Positions 44,905 through 55,900 of a stretch of DNA of 58,015 nt are shown piece after piece (the stretch's first letter is position 1; each line of letters opens with the position of its first letter). The notes below the pieces were generated by a model. The model saw only the letters and a program-made list of their open reading frames with translations, searched no databases and was not told the DNA's origin. The DNA lies in the NCBI GenBank assembly GCA_903923905.1, contig CAIXZH010000103.1:1-58015 (forward strand), written 5' to 3'. The stretch is from an uncultured Bacteroidia bacterium. GTDB taxonomy: Bacteria; Bacteroidota; Bacteroidia; Bacteroidales; Prolixibacteraceae. The position numbers were made by a program, and so were the translations under genes.

Positions 44905-46290
44905 GTGGAAAAACCTAAATTCAACCGGCCATTTATTCTGGGCATTACCCTGGTCTCTGCAATGGGCGGACTTTTGTTTGGATACGACTGGGTAGTAATC
45001 GGCGGGGCTAAGCCATTTTATGAGCGTTTTTTTGAAATCGCCTCATCACCTTCCCTGCAAGGGTGGGCCATGAGCAGTGCTCTGATCGGTTGTCTTGCCG
45101 GCGCAATGGCTTCGGGTTATCTCTCTGATCATTTCGGACGCAAACGTCCTTTAATAGCAGCAGCTGCTTTGTTCACCATTGCCGCCATCGGTACCGGTGC
45201 TGCCAATCAATTCACGCTCTTTATTCTGTTCAGGTTAATCGGCGGGCTCGGAATCGGACTGGCATCGGCGATCTCACCCATGTATATTGCTGAAATTTCA
45301 CCGGCTCATCTGCGCGGAAGGCTCGTCTCCATCAATCAACTCACCATTGTAATAGGTATCCTTGCCGCTCAAATCATCAATTACCTGATTGCAGACAAAA
45401 TTCCGGAAAATTCATCAGCCAAGATGATTTTGCAGTCGTGGAACGGGCAGACCGGTTGGAGATGGATGTTTTGGGCAGGAACAGTCCCGGCATTACTGTT
45501 TTTTATTTTTTCATTCTTTATTCCTGAAAGCCCTCGTTTTCTGGCAAAAATGGGGAAATGGACGGACGCATCCTTAATTCTGAAGCGGATTGGCGGTGCC
45601 AAATATTCATCTCAGGAACGGAAAGAGATTGCAAAAACGATCCAGAATACAGATAACAGCATCGATTGGAAAGTTTTGGCATCAAAAAGGGTTCGGCCTT
45701 TACTGGTTTTAGGAATAGTTCTGGCCATATTTCAACAATGGTGCGGTATCAACGTAATCTTCAATTATGCCGAAGAGGTATTCACTTCAGCCGGCTATTC
45801 GGTAGGTGATATGCTTTTTAATATTGTGATTACCGGAACTGTTAATCTGATATTTACACTGTTGGCCATGCGAATGGTTGACAGCTGGGGCCGGCGGAAA
45901 ATGATGCTGCTTGGAGCCGGCGGACTAGCGATCAACTATTTGATATTGGGAACCAGTTATTTTCTGGAATTGAAAGGGCTGGCAATATTGGTGCTGGTTA
46001 TGGCAGCGATTGCAACCTACAGTATGACCCTTGCGCCGATTACGTGGGTAGTCCTTTCCGAAATATTCCCGAATAAAGTTCGCGGTACAGCTATGGCCAT
46101 CGCCACTACTTCACTCTGGATAGCTTGCTTTGTTTTAACCTATACCTTCCCGATTCTGAACAGGGTATTGCACGCCAGTGGAACTTTTTGGCTATATGGC
46201 TTGATCTGCCTTTCCGGATTCCTGTTTATCCTGAAAAAATTACCTGAAACGAAAGGTAAAAGTCTGGAGGAGATAGAAAAAATGAAGTGA
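44905..46290 (+). CDS. Sugar porter, MFS (GLUT/XylE-type) proton symporter
   Basis: 461 residues, 12 membrane segments. Start is GTG at 44905; a TAA in frame 18 bp upstream and no nearby ATG support it, because the next ATG would cut into helix 1. Sugar-porter signatures: GGLLFGYDWVVIGGA in helix 1, SGYLSDHFGRKRPLI, PMYIAEISPAHLRGRLVSINQ, PESPRFLAKMGK, QQWCGINVIFNYAEE in helix 7, and PETKGKSLEEIE at the end. It imports a monosaccharide, likely galactose given its neighbours, across the inner membrane. It heads the plus-strand operon and is divergent from an AraC regulator. No SusCD pair is present, so the outer-membrane step is unexplained. Confidence 0.93.
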   Translation: MEKPKFNRPFILGITLVSAMGGLLFGYDWVVIGGAKPFYERFFEIASSPSLQGWAMSSALIGCLAGAMASGYLSDHFGRKRPLIAAAALFTIAAIGTGAANQFTLFILFRLIGGLGIGLASAISPMYIAEISPAHLRGRLVSINQLTIVIGILAAQIINYLIADKIPENSSAKMILQSWNGQTGWRWMFWAGTVPALLFFIFSFFIPESPRFLAKMGKWTDASLILKRIGGAKYSSQERKEIAKTIQNTDNSIDWKVLASKRVRPLLVLGIVLAIFQQWCGINVIFNYAEEVFTSAGYSVGDMLFNIVITGTVNLIFTLLAMRMVDSWGRRKMMLLGAGGLAINYLILGTSYFLELKGLAILVLVMAAIATYSMTLAPITWVVLSEIFPNKVRGTAMAIATTSLWIACFVLTYTFPILNRVLHASGTFWLYGLICLSGFLFILKKLPETKGKSLEEIEKMK

Positions 46291-46400
46291 CAACTATCGG
46301 GGAAACCTACGTGATCTATTGTAGCTATGTGGTTTATTAAAAGAAACAGAATAGAAACTGATTTAAATTTTAGGGTGATTTATCGAAACAAATAATAATT

Positions 46401-49238
46401 ATGAAATTTATTAATATTATACTTAGCTCTCTGATTATTTTATCAGTTGCCTGCCAAAAGCCGGGAACCCAAAACAAGATAGATCTTTCAGGCACCTGGC
46501 AATTTGCCGCCGATCCTTCAGACAAGGGAATTCCGGAAAATTGGTTAGACAAAACATTCACGGACAGCCTGAAACTTCCCGGATCGATGACATCAAACGG
46601 AAAGGGGGATGCCATTACCCTGTCAACACCCTGGACGGGTCAGATTGTGGATAGTTCATTTTATAAAAATCCCGAATATGCCAAATACCGGGAACCGGGG
46701 CAACTCAAGATCCCATTTTGGTTGCAACCCCTCACTTATTATAAAGGCGCTGCATGGTATCTAAAAGAGGTAACTATACCGAAGGAGTGGAGTCGCCAAT
46801 CCATTGAACTTTTCCTTGAGCGCTGTCACTGGGAGAGCCGTCTCTGGGTTGACGATAGTCTCATCGGAATGCAAAATTCCCTTGGAACACCACACAGGTA
46901 TGATCTGACGGGTATCTTAACTCCCGGAAAACATCTGTTGATACTTTGTGTAGATAACCGGGTAAAGGATATCGATCCAGGGTTGAATTCGCACAGCATA
47001 TCAGACCATACCCAAACCAACTGGAACGGGGTCGTCGGAAAACTTTCCCTTATAGCCAGACCACTGATTAACATTAAGAATATTCAGGTTTACCCGGATA
47101 TTGAACACAAAAAATTTACGGCCCGGATCCGGGTCAATAATTCCGCTAAAATCCCGATGATTGCAACGCTAAAATTATCGGTAAGCGGTCCCGGTACTCC
47201 TGAAAATCAATCTCATCATTTTACCTTGTCTGCAGGGGAGAATATCCTGACAATGGAATACCCGATGGGACAGTCCCCTAAACTTTGGAGCGAATTTCAC
47301 CCCGAAATTTATCAGCTCACGGCTACTCTTAAGTGTAAACATCAGGAAACAACTGACACGTATCAGACAACTTTTGGGATGAGGGAGTTCAAGGCTGTAG
47401 GGAAACAATTGCTGATCAATGGGAAGCCCACCTTTATGCGTGGAACACTCGAATGTGCAATCTTTCCAAAGACAGGTTATCCGGCCACCGGCATCCAGGA
47501 ATGGCTTCGCATTTTTAATGTGTGCCGGGCGCATGGACTGAACCATATGCGATTCCACTCCTGGTGCCCTCCGGAAGCCGCTTTTGAAGCCGCCGACCAA
47601 ACCGGATTTTACCTTTCGGTGGAATGTTCATCCTGGGCCAATGGTTCAACGACTATTGGTGATGGAAAGCCCATTGACAAATATCTCTATGATGAAAGTC
47701 AACGTATGGTTGAAAATTATGGCAACCATCCCTCATTCTGCATGATGGTTTACGGGAATGAACCAGCCGGGCAGAACCAGATCTCATTTCTTTCGAATTT
47801 TGTCAAATTCTGGAAGAGTAAGGATAACCGCCGAATTTACACCACCGGTTCCGGCTGGCCGATCATTCCCGAAAATGACTACCTGAGTTCTCCTGCTCCA
47901 CGGATTCAGGGATGGGGAGAGGAATTAAAAAGCATTATCAACGGACAGCCACCACGGACCGATTACGACTGGTCGGCCTTTAATTCCAAATATCTTCAGC
48001 CAATAGTAAGCCATGAAATCGGACAATGGTGTGTCTACCCAGATTTTAAAGAGATTGCCCTATATGATGGTGTTTTGCACGCCCTTAACTTCGAAATTTT
48101 TCAGGAAACTTTAAAAGAACACGGCATGGCACAACTGGCTGACAGTTTTTTAATTGCCTCAGGAAAATTACAGGCGCTGTGTTACAAAGCCGAAATTGAA
48201 GCAGCATTGCGAACCTGTGGATTCGGCGGATTCCAGTTGCTTGATCTGCACGATTTCCCGGGACAGGGGACAGCTCTGGTTGGTGTGCTTAATGCCTTCT
48301 GGGGTGAGAAAGGATATATTACTCCTGCTGAATATAAGCGGTTCTGCAACAGTACAGTTCCTTTAGCCCGATTGAAAAAATGTGTTTTTACAGGAAATGA
48401 GCCTTTTGAAGCGGCGATTGAGGTGGCTCATTTCGGGGATGTCCCAATCTTAGACTGTACTCCCGAATGGAAAATCTCTGATAAAGTCGGGAAGACAGTT
48501 CAAAAAGGCAGATTCGTAAAAACCGCAATCCCTTTGGGAAATGGTTTTAAACTTGGAAATATCAGCTTACCGATATCATCCTTTGAATCTCCTCAGAAAC
48601 TCACCCTTGAAGTAACTGTAAATCAATTCAGCAACAGCTGGGATTTTTGGGTTTACCCTGCAAAAAAAGAGAAGATTGCAGGTGAAAACAATATTCAAAT
48701 AGTCAACCACCTTGATTCCAAAACAGCTCAGTTTCTGGAAAATGGTGGAAGTGTTTTGTTAAACCTGAAAAAAGGGACTCTTGCCGGCGCTATGGGTGGA
48801 GACATCAAAATCGGATTCTCAAGTATTTTCTGGAATACTGCATGGACTCACGGACAGGGGCCGCATACCCTGGGCATTCTTTGCAATCCAACCCATCCTG
48901 CATTAGCCGGTTTCCCCACTGAATTTTACAGCAACTGGCAGTGGTGGGATGCCATGAGTCATTCGGGGGCAATCAACCTGAGCACTTTCCCTTCCGGAAT
49001 TACCCCTATCGTGAGGGTGATTGACGACTGGTTTACCAATCGTCCGCTGGCTTTATTGTTCGAAGCTAAAGTCGGAAAGGGAAAAATACTCGTTTCAGGT
49101 ATTGATTTGAACACTGATCTGGGAAATCGTCCTGAAGCACAACAGCTTATTTACAGCCTGAAAAAATACATTGCCGGATCGCAGTTTAATCCGGCAATCA
49201 CCTTGAATATTGCACAAATTCAGAAACTTACAAAATAA
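46401..49238 (+). CDS. GH2 glycoside hydrolase lipoprotein (beta-galactosidase-like)
   Basis: 945 residues. The signal peptide ends in a lipobox (LIILSVAC, Cys18), so it is a lipoprotein of the outer membrane or cell surface. A jelly-roll domain (GTWQFAADP ... WDDSLIG-like region), an Ig-like domain and the barrel follow. MVYGNEPAG holds acid/base E454 and VSHEIGQW holds nucleophile E539, the two GH2 signature sites. After the barrel there is a glutamine-amidotransferase-like domain (about 740-930: IVNHLDSKTAQFLENGGSVLL, GKGKILVSGIDL), which is unusual for GH2. It should cleave beta-linked sugars from galactose-containing chains. It overlaps the GH27 gene by 1 bp (TAATG), so the two are translationally coupled. 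Confidence 0.85.
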   Translation: MKFINIILSSLIILSVACQKPGTQNKIDLSGTWQFAADPSDKGIPENWLDKTFTDSLKLPGSMTSNGKGDAITLSTPWTGQIVDSSFYKNPEYAKYREPGQLKIPFWLQPLTYYKGAAWYLKEVTIPKEWSRQSIELFLERCHWESRLWVDDSLIGMQNSLGTPHRYDLTGILTPGKHLLILCVDNRVKDIDPGLNSHSISDHTQTNWNGVVGKLSLIARPLINIKNIQVYPDIEHKKFTARIRVNNSAKIPMIATLKLSVSGPGTPENQSHHFTLSAGENILTMEYPMGQSPKLWSEFHPEIYQLTATLKCKHQETTDTYQTTFGMREFKAVGKQLLINGKPTFMRGTLECAIFPKTGYPATGIQEWLRIFNVCRAHGLNHMRFHSWCPPEAAFEAADQTGFYLSVECSSWANGSTTIGDGKPIDKYLYDESQRMVENYGNHPSFCMMVYGNEPAGQNQISFLSNFVKFWKSKDNRRIYTTGSGWPIIPENDYLSSPAPRIQGWGEELKSIINGQPPRTDYDWSAFNSKYLQPIVSHEIGQWCVYPDFKEIALYDGVLHALNFEIFQETLKEHGMAQLADSFLIASGKLQALCYKAEIEAALRTCGFGGFQLLDLHDFPGQGTALVGVLNAFWGEKGYITPAEYKRFCNSTVPLARLKKCVFTGNEPFEAAIEVAHFGDVPILDCTPEWKISDKVGKTVQKGRFVKTAIPLGNGFKLGNISLPISSFESPQKLTLEVTVNQFSNSWDFWVYPAKKEKIAGENNIQIVNHLDSKTAQFLENGGSVLLNLKKGTLAGAMGGDIKIGFSSIFWNTAWTHGQGPHTLGILCNPTHPALAGFPTEFYSNWQWWDAMSHSGAINLSTFPSGITPIVRVIDDWFTNRPLALLFEAKVGKGKILVSGIDLNTDLGNRPEAQQLIYSLKKYIAGSQFNPAITLNIAQIQKLTK

Positions 49239-50824
49239 TGCCGATGAAATATTTAACCACATTCATTAAAAAGTCAGCCATGAGAACAATCCGGGGGTTC
49301 ACAATTTTTGTTGCCATCTTTATCTTATTCATTCCTGCATTATCAGTTGGTGCCGAACCTTTAAAACCAGCATTGGGGGATGATGATGAAATACTGACCC
49401 CAAAACCGAATCCTGCCCCAAGGATTAACGGACCATTGGTTTATGGATGCCGACCAGACCACCCGTTCTTATACCGGATTCCATGTCAGGGGGAACGACC
49501 CATCCATTTTTCAGTCAAAGGGCTTCCTCCGGAATTAAAACTTGATCCGACAGCTGGTATTATTACCGGAAAAACACCTGCCAAAGGAGAGTATTCAATG
49601 CTAATTCATGCAAATAATTCAAAAGGGAAAGACCAACGGCAATTCAAACTTGTTGCCGGTGATCAGTTGGCGCTCACACCTCCCATGGGCTGGAACCACT
49701 GGTACGCCCATTACGACCGGATCACCGATAAAATGATGCGCGAGGCTGCAATTGCTATGATCAGCAGCGGCATGGCCGATGTCGGTTATCACTATGTCAA
49801 CATCGACGATTGCTGGATGAACGCCCCAAAAAATAATGATCCCCTTCGCGTGGGACCCTTGAGGGACGAGCAGGGAAATATTATACCCAATAAACATTTT
49901 CCCAATATGAAAGGGCTCACCGATTATATTCATTCCACAGGATTGAAAGCAGGAATCTACACCTCTCCAGGTCCGTTAACCTGCGGTGGGTTTACCGGAG
50001 CCTGGCAACACGAAGAGCAGGACGCGAGGCAATTTGCTTCATGGGGATTCGATTTTTTGAAATATGACTGGTGTTCTTACGGGGACCTTGCAGGAAAAAA
50101 TGTCGATCTGGAAGGTTTTCAGAAACCTTATCGTAAGATGGGCAAAATCCTTAAATCCCTGGATCGTGATATGGTTTTTAACCTTTGTCAGTATGGCATG
50201 GGTGATGTCTGGAAATGGGGTGGCGAAGTCGATGCGCATTCCTGGCGAACCGGGGGGGATCTTGGATTTGAACTTGATCGCATATTTGATGTAGCATTAA
50301 AGAATGCTCAGATCGGTCAGTTTAATAAGCCAGGCGAGTGGAACGATCCCGATTATATCCAAATCGGATGGATCGGTAATGCCAATAAAATGGGGATACC
50401 CGAACTTACCCCCATGCCGGCCAATATGCAATATGCCTATATGTCGCTCTGGTCCCTGCTGGCTGCTCCTCTCATTTACAGTGGCGACATGTCGAAACTT
50501 GACCCCTTTACCCTCAACATCCTTTGTAATCCGGAGGTCATTGAAGTGAACCAGGATCCTCTTGGGAAATGCGGGGAAGTCATGAACCGTTCGAAAGAGT
50601 GCTTTTTGATGGTCAAAAAACTGGCAGACGGCTCAATAGCTGTCGGGCTCTTTAACAGGGGTAAAAATAAGGCAGATATCTCTATGACATGGAGTGAGTT
50701 AAAAATATCGGATGGACATCAGGTCCGGGATCTGTGGCGTGAAAAAGATCTGGGGGTTTATAAGGAAAAATTCAGTGCCCTTGTTCCTTCCCAGGGGGTT
50801 GTGATGATTAAAATATCAAAGTAA
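49238..50824 (+). CDS. Alpha-galactosidase, GH27
   Basis: 528 residues. The ATG at 49238 overlaps the stop of the preceding gene; an internal Met at 49280 (MRTIRGFTIF) would give a shorter signal peptide and is a possible alternative. A putative Ig-like domain of the He_PIG type (about 85-145; PIHFSVKGLPPELKLDP) precedes the barrel, which starts TPPMGWNHWYAHYDRI. FLKYDWC holds the nucleophile D277 and GEWNDPDY holds the acid/base D370, both canonical for GH27. A C-terminal antiparallel beta domain completes it. GH27 enzymes release terminal alpha-galactose with retention. Position after the GH2 and before a GH110-like gene points to a galactose-rich glycan. Confidence 0.93.
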   Translation: MPMKYLTTFIKKSAMRTIRGFTIFVAIFILFIPALSVGAEPLKPALGDDDEILTPKPNPAPRINGPLVYGCRPDHPFLYRIPCQGERPIHFSVKGLPPELKLDPTAGIITGKTPAKGEYSMLIHANNSKGKDQRQFKLVAGDQLALTPPMGWNHWYAHYDRITDKMMREAAIAMISSGMADVGYHYVNIDDCWMNAPKNNDPLRVGPLRDEQGNIIPNKHFPNMKGLTDYIHSTGLKAGIYTSPGPLTCGGFTGAWQHEEQDARQFASWGFDFLKYDWCSYGDLAGKNVDLEGFQKPYRKMGKILKSLDRDMVFNLCQYGMGDVWKWGGEVDAHSWRTGGDLGFELDRIFDVALKNAQIGQFNKPGEWNDPDYIQIGWIGNANKMGIPELTPMPANMQYAYMSLWSLLAAPLIYSGDMSKLDPFTLNILCNPEVIEVNQDPLGKCGEVMNRSKECFLMVKKLADGSIAVGLFNRGKNKADISMTWSELKISDGHQVRDLWREKDLGVYKEKFSALVPSQGVVMIKISK

Positions 50825-51112
50825 TTTTATGGCATGTATAACAAATAATTGTTTCTGTGACGTTTAGTGTGGAGAATAGGAATATTTCCCTTATAGCAGT
50901 TGGCCATTGGCTTCTGGCTGGTGGCAGTTTTTTAGCTAGAGAAAATCGCTTCTTCCAGAACAAGGTTTCTGATAAAAGCCAATTGCATTCTTGCTAGACG
51001 CAAGTAGCCCGCAGCAAGGAGCAAATCATTAACCAATTAGCAAAATGAGTAGCTTATTCCCCCCACGATTCATTAAAGAGCCAACAAATTCAAAAAATCA
51101 AATCCTAAAACA
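50825..51112. other. Intra-operon gap of 288 bp
   Basis: No gene. It has a degenerate TGGC heptamer tract at 50898-50927, followed by sequence similar in style to the 12033-12305 gap. No exact -7 element precedes the next gene, which could still be read from the upstream promoter. Confidence 0.5.
50898..50927. repeat. Degenerate heptamer tract (nnYTGGC)
   Basis: Four consecutive 7-bp units: agTTGGC, caTTGGC, ttCTGGC and tgGTGGC. The 4-base TGGC core is constant and the first three bases drift. It is related to the tract at 12075-12105. Confidence 0.6.
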
Positions 51113-52954
51113 ATGAACAGACGCTATATTTCCATTCTCCTGTTTCTTTCACTCATTTCCGGATGCAGTCGAAACGCCCTCTTTACAATTAAAATTGCCG
51201 ATTTTGGTCTGAAACCGGGGACTGGAGAAAATGCCATTCCTGCAATTATAAAGGCGCTAAAAGAGTGCAAAAAGCACTCAGCATCAGTGCTAATTTTTGA
51301 AAAGGGACGATACGATTTCATGATTGATTCGACCCATAACCGGATCTATTATGAATCAAACACTACCAATGACTCACCTAAAAATCTGGCTATTCTGATT
51401 GAAGAATGCAACGGTCTTACGCTGGATGGGGGAAATTCCGAGTTCGTTTTTCATGGCGCGATACAACCCATCAGCGTAGATCACAGCGCCCGGATCACCA
51501 TTAAAAATGTCAATATTGATTGGGATATCCCTTTGACCGCCCAGGCAAAAATTATTGCGACCTCACCTAAAAATATTGATCTTGAAATTGATACGAAGCA
51601 GTTTCCATACGAGATAAACGAGGGTAAACTGATCTTTACCGGTGAAAACTGGAAAGCCAGGCCGACCGGATTTATGGAGTATGAAGCAAATACGCACCGG
51701 ATAGCATCCGGCACCGGTGACAATGGTTGCATCCGGGGAGATTGGAGCAAATTTACGGAGGAGGAACTAAAGCCCGGAATCGTTCGGTTGAATGGCCCGT
51801 TCACCCGTACCCCCGCCGTCGGAAATTACCTGATCCTGCGCCACAGTAAACGGGATCATGCCGGAATCTTCATTCTGGAAAGCAGTAATGTGACTCTTGA
51901 AAATGTTAATTTGTATCACACTGCCGGGTTGGGAATCCTGTCACAGTTTACCCGGAACCTGAATTTGCGCAATGTAAAAGTCATTCCAAACAATGCTAAA
52001 AACCGCTATCTCAGCGGGCATGATGACGGCTTTCATTTTTCAAATTGTGCCGGTAAAATATCAGTCACTGACTGTGAATTTGGGGGGTTGATGGATGACC
52101 CGATCAATGTTCACGGAACCAGTGTCCGGATTATTGAGAAAACGAACGACCATCAGTTGAAATGTCGTTTCATGCACGAGCAAAGTACCGGAATGACCTG
52201 GGGTCATCCGAATGATACAATCGGTTTTATTGAACACAAGAGGATGCAAACCGTTTCGAAAAAGTCATTAAAGCGCTTCGAAAAGATAACTCCCGAAGAA
52301 TTCCTGGTCGAATTTAACGACCCTTTGCCCACCGGAATAATTGTCGGCGATGCTTTGGAGAATTTAAGCTGGTCACCTGAATTAGCTATCCAAAACTGCA
52401 TTTTCGGAAGTTGCCGGGCCAGAGGTCTGCTGGTTTCTACCCCTCGTAGAGTACTGATTGCCAACAATAAATTTGAGTCAAGCGGCTCGGCCATCCTGAT
52501 AGCCGGCGATGCCAACGGCTGGTACGAGTCGGGGGCAGTTTCGGATGTAACTATTACCAATAACCTGTTTAAGGATGGTTGTATGACCTCCATGTACCAA
52601 TTCTGTGAAGGTATTATCAGTATATTTCCGATCATACCGGAAGTTGATCCACTCAAACCATTTCACCGGAATATCACCATCGAACACAATACCTTTAATG
52701 CGTTTGATTTTCCGGTTTTATATGCCTTGTCAGTGTGTGGACTAAAATTCAAAAATAACCGGATTATCCGTTCGCACCAGTTCGAACCCTTTCATGAACG
52801 CAAGCACTTCCTCACCTTTGAATCGTGTTTAAATGTTGAAGTAAATGGGAATCAATTTGAAGGTGATGTATTGGCAAAAGATATCCGCCTCGAAAAAATG
52901 GATAAAAGTCAATTAAATTCAGACCTGAAATTATTGACCAAATCATTTGAATAA
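51113..52954 (+). CDS. GH110-like alpha-1,3-galactosidase lipoprotein (parallel beta-helix)
   Basis: 613 residues. The signal ends in a lipobox (LISGC, Cys18). The body is a right-handed parallel beta-helix (repeated short NVTLENVNLYH and ITNNLF-type rungs). GHDDGFHFSNC (D304, D305) and GGLMDDPINVHG (D328, D329) correspond to the conserved acidic pairs that I associate with GH110 active sites, and about 600 residues is the family length. GH110 enzymes are inverting exo-alpha-1,3-galactosidases acting on blood-group-B-like, linear B or algal galactose termini. The gene lies between GH27 and the DUF5107 gene (12-bp gap) in a galactose operon. GH110 by memory of motifs; a pectate-lyase-like beta-helix is the alternative. 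Confidence 0.7.
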   Translation: MNRRYISILLFLSLISGCSRNALFTIKIADFGLKPGTGENAIPAIIKALKECKKHSASVLIFEKGRYDFMIDSTHNRIYYESNTTNDSPKNLAILIEECNGLTLDGGNSEFVFHGAIQPISVDHSARITIKNVNIDWDIPLTAQAKIIATSPKNIDLEIDTKQFPYEINEGKLIFTGENWKARPTGFMEYEANTHRIASGTGDNGCIRGDWSKFTEEELKPGIVRLNGPFTRTPAVGNYLILRHSKRDHAGIFILESSNVTLENVNLYHTAGLGILSQFTRNLNLRNVKVIPNNAKNRYLSGHDDGFHFSNCAGKISVTDCEFGGLMDDPINVHGTSVRIIEKTNDHQLKCRFMHEQSTGMTWGHPNDTIGFIEHKRMQTVSKKSLKRFEKITPEEFLVEFNDPLPTGIIVGDALENLSWSPELAIQNCIFGSCRARGLLVSTPRRVLIANNKFESSGSAILIAGDANGWYESGAVSDVTITNNLFKDGCMTSMYQFCEGIISIFPIIPEVDPLKPFHRNITIEHNTFNAFDFPVLYALSVCGLKFKNNRIIRSHQFEPFHERKHFLTFESCLNVEVNGNQFEGDVLAKDIRLEKMDKSQLNSDLKLLTKSFE

Positions 52955-52966
52955 ACTTCCAAAAAA

Positions 52967-55900
52967 TTGAAAAACAAAATAATAGAAAAAGGAAGCCAGG
53001 TCATTGCCTGGTACGAAAAGGTAATTATTCCTACCTACGGTATAGGGAAACCGGAGAAAAACCCCATGTTTCTGGAAAAACGTGTTTACCAGGGTAGCAG
53101 TGGAGTGGTATACCCTCATCCGGTGATAGAGAAAATTCTCGATGAAAAGATTGATAAGGAGTGGAATGCCATTTTCATCGAGAATCAATATTTGAAAATC
53201 ATGATCCTCCCCGAACTTGGCGGCAGGATCCAAATGGCTTTTGACAAAACCAAACAGCGCCATTTTGTCTATTACAACCGGGTAATCAAACCTGCCCTTG
53301 TCGGATTAACCGGACCCTGGATTTCAGGGGGGATCGAATTTAACTGGCCACAACATCACCGGCCTTCAACCTTCGAGCCTGTCGATCATTGCATTGAGAA
53401 GAATAAGGATGGAAGTATAACTGTATGGTGCAGCGAGGTGGAACGGATGTTCCGGACCAGAGGTATGGCAGGTTTCACCCTTTATCCCGATAAGGCTTAC
53501 CTGGAAATCAAGGTGAAACTTTATAACCGGACGAACTTCCCCCAAACTTTTTTATGGTGGGCAAATCCCGCGGTCAAGGTAAATGACGATTATCAGTCCG
53601 TTTTTCCTCCCGATGTCAACGCGGTATTCGACCATGGCAAACGGGATGTCTCGGAATTCCCTATTGCAAGGGGTACCTATTACAAGGTGAATTATTCACC
53701 GGGAACCGATATTTCGCGGTATAAAAATATTCCGGTTCCCACCTCTTACATGGCTATCAACTCGAAATACAATTTTGTAGGAGGTTATGAAAACGACACC
53801 CAAGGGGGGTTATTGCATGTTGCAAATCACCATGTTTCGCCCGGGAAGAAACAGTGGACCTGGGGGCACAGCGATTTTGGGAAAGCATGGGACCGTAACC
53901 TGACAGATGAAGATGGTCCCTATATCGAACTGATGTGCGGTGTTTATACCGATAATCAACCCGACTTTTCGTGGCTGATGCCCGGAGAGGAAAAGACCTT
54001 TTCACAATACTTCATGCCTTATCGTGATTTGGGTGTGATTAAAAATGCCACCAAAGAGGCAATGGTAAATCTGGAAATCCTGGATGGAAGAGCTACTGTA
54101 AAAGCTTATACTACTGCTGCTTATCCTAATGCCAGAATTTTATTGGAGATCGGGCAACAAATTTTAATCGATGAACGGTTCGATTTCCATCCTGCATCTT
54201 TCTATGAAAAATCGGCGAAACTTCCGGAAGGACCAGATTCCCCAAAAGTACAGATTGGCATTTTTTCTTCTGCAGGGAAAAATCTGGTAAGCTGGGAATC
54301 TGGAACTGACATTCAAAAGCCGATCCCGGAACCCGCAAAAGCTGCTCAACTGCCGGAGGAAATCAGCAGTAACGAGCAGCTTTACCTCACAGGATTGCAT
54401 CTCGAGCAATATCGCCATGCCACTTACAACCCCGCAGATTACTATTTTGAAGCACTGCACCGTGATCCAAAAGACTTCCGTTGCAACAATGCTTTGGGAT
54501 TATGGTTCCTGCGGCGGGGTCAGTTTTTAAAAGCTGAGAATTATTTCAGAAAGGCCATTTCAACACTGACAGAACACAATCCGAATCCAATCGATGGGGA
54601 ACCTTTTTATAACCTTGGACTTGCCCTTTGTTACCTGGGAAACGAAGAGGATGCTTATGATTCATTTTACAAATCTATCTGGAATGCAGCATATCAGGAG
54701 ATGGGATATTTCCGGTTGGCAACACTGGAAGCAAAAAAGCATAACTGGGAAGAAGCACTTGAACTGATCGACCGGTCATTAATCAGGAATTGGCACAATC
54801 ATAAGGCTAGACAATTGAAGGTAAGCCTTCTGCGAAAACTTAATCGAATCGACGATGCGCTTCTATTGGCAGAAGACTCTCTTGCACTTGACAAATTTAA
54901 TTTCGGGGCTTTATTTGAAAAATGTTTGATGAAACCTGACAGGTTTGAAGAACTGACCAACCTTATGCGTGGCAATATACATGCTTATATCGAATTTGCA
55001 CTCGATTTTGCATTAGCGGGACTGTTCGATGAAGCTACCGAACTGCTCAAAATCGGGATAAGTGAGCAAAATGATAAGCCGGTTTACCCCATGGCCTATT
55101 ATTATAAAGCGTGGTTCGAATCCCAGGAAGGGAATCCTGCCGATTCTCTGAAAACCTTGAAGATTGCTGCCGGAGCCACTTCTGATTACTGTTTTCCCAA
55201 TCATAATGAAGCTGTTACAGTTTTAGAATGGGCCAAAAGGCAAAACCCTGTTGATCCCAAAGCCCCATACTATTTGGGTAATTTCTGGTACAACGCGCTT
55301 CAATACGACCAGGCAATTGAAAATTGGGAATTGTCAGTAAATCTTGATGATCAGTTTCCTACTGCGCAACGAAATCTGGCATTAGCCTGTTTTAATAAAT
55401 TATACGAACCTCAAAAGGCGTTGGCTTTTCTAGATAGAGCTTTTGATTTAGATCAAAGTGATTCCAGGATATTGATGGAACTTGATCAGTTATACAAACG
55501 GCTCAATTATTTGCCGGAGAAACGTTTGAAGAATCTGGAAAAGCACCTGAATCTGGTAGAAGAGCGTGACGACCTTTACCTGGAAAGAGCCACACTTTAC
55601 AATGAACTGGGGTTGTACGACAAGGCCTATCAGCTCATTATGAACCGAAAGTTTCATCCATGGGAGGGTGGAGAAGGAAAGGTTACCGGTCAGTATGTGC
55701 TTAGTTTGATTGAAATGGCCAAAAAAGCCATTGAAGCAAAGGCTTACGAAAAAGCGATTGATTTACTTAACCAGGCACGTCAATATCCCGAGAATCTGGG
55801 TGAGGGGAAATTATTCGGGGCTCAGGAGAATGAAATTTTTTATTGGCTGGGCTGTGCCTTTGAAGGGGCAGGTATGACCGATCAGGCAGTCGAATGCCGG

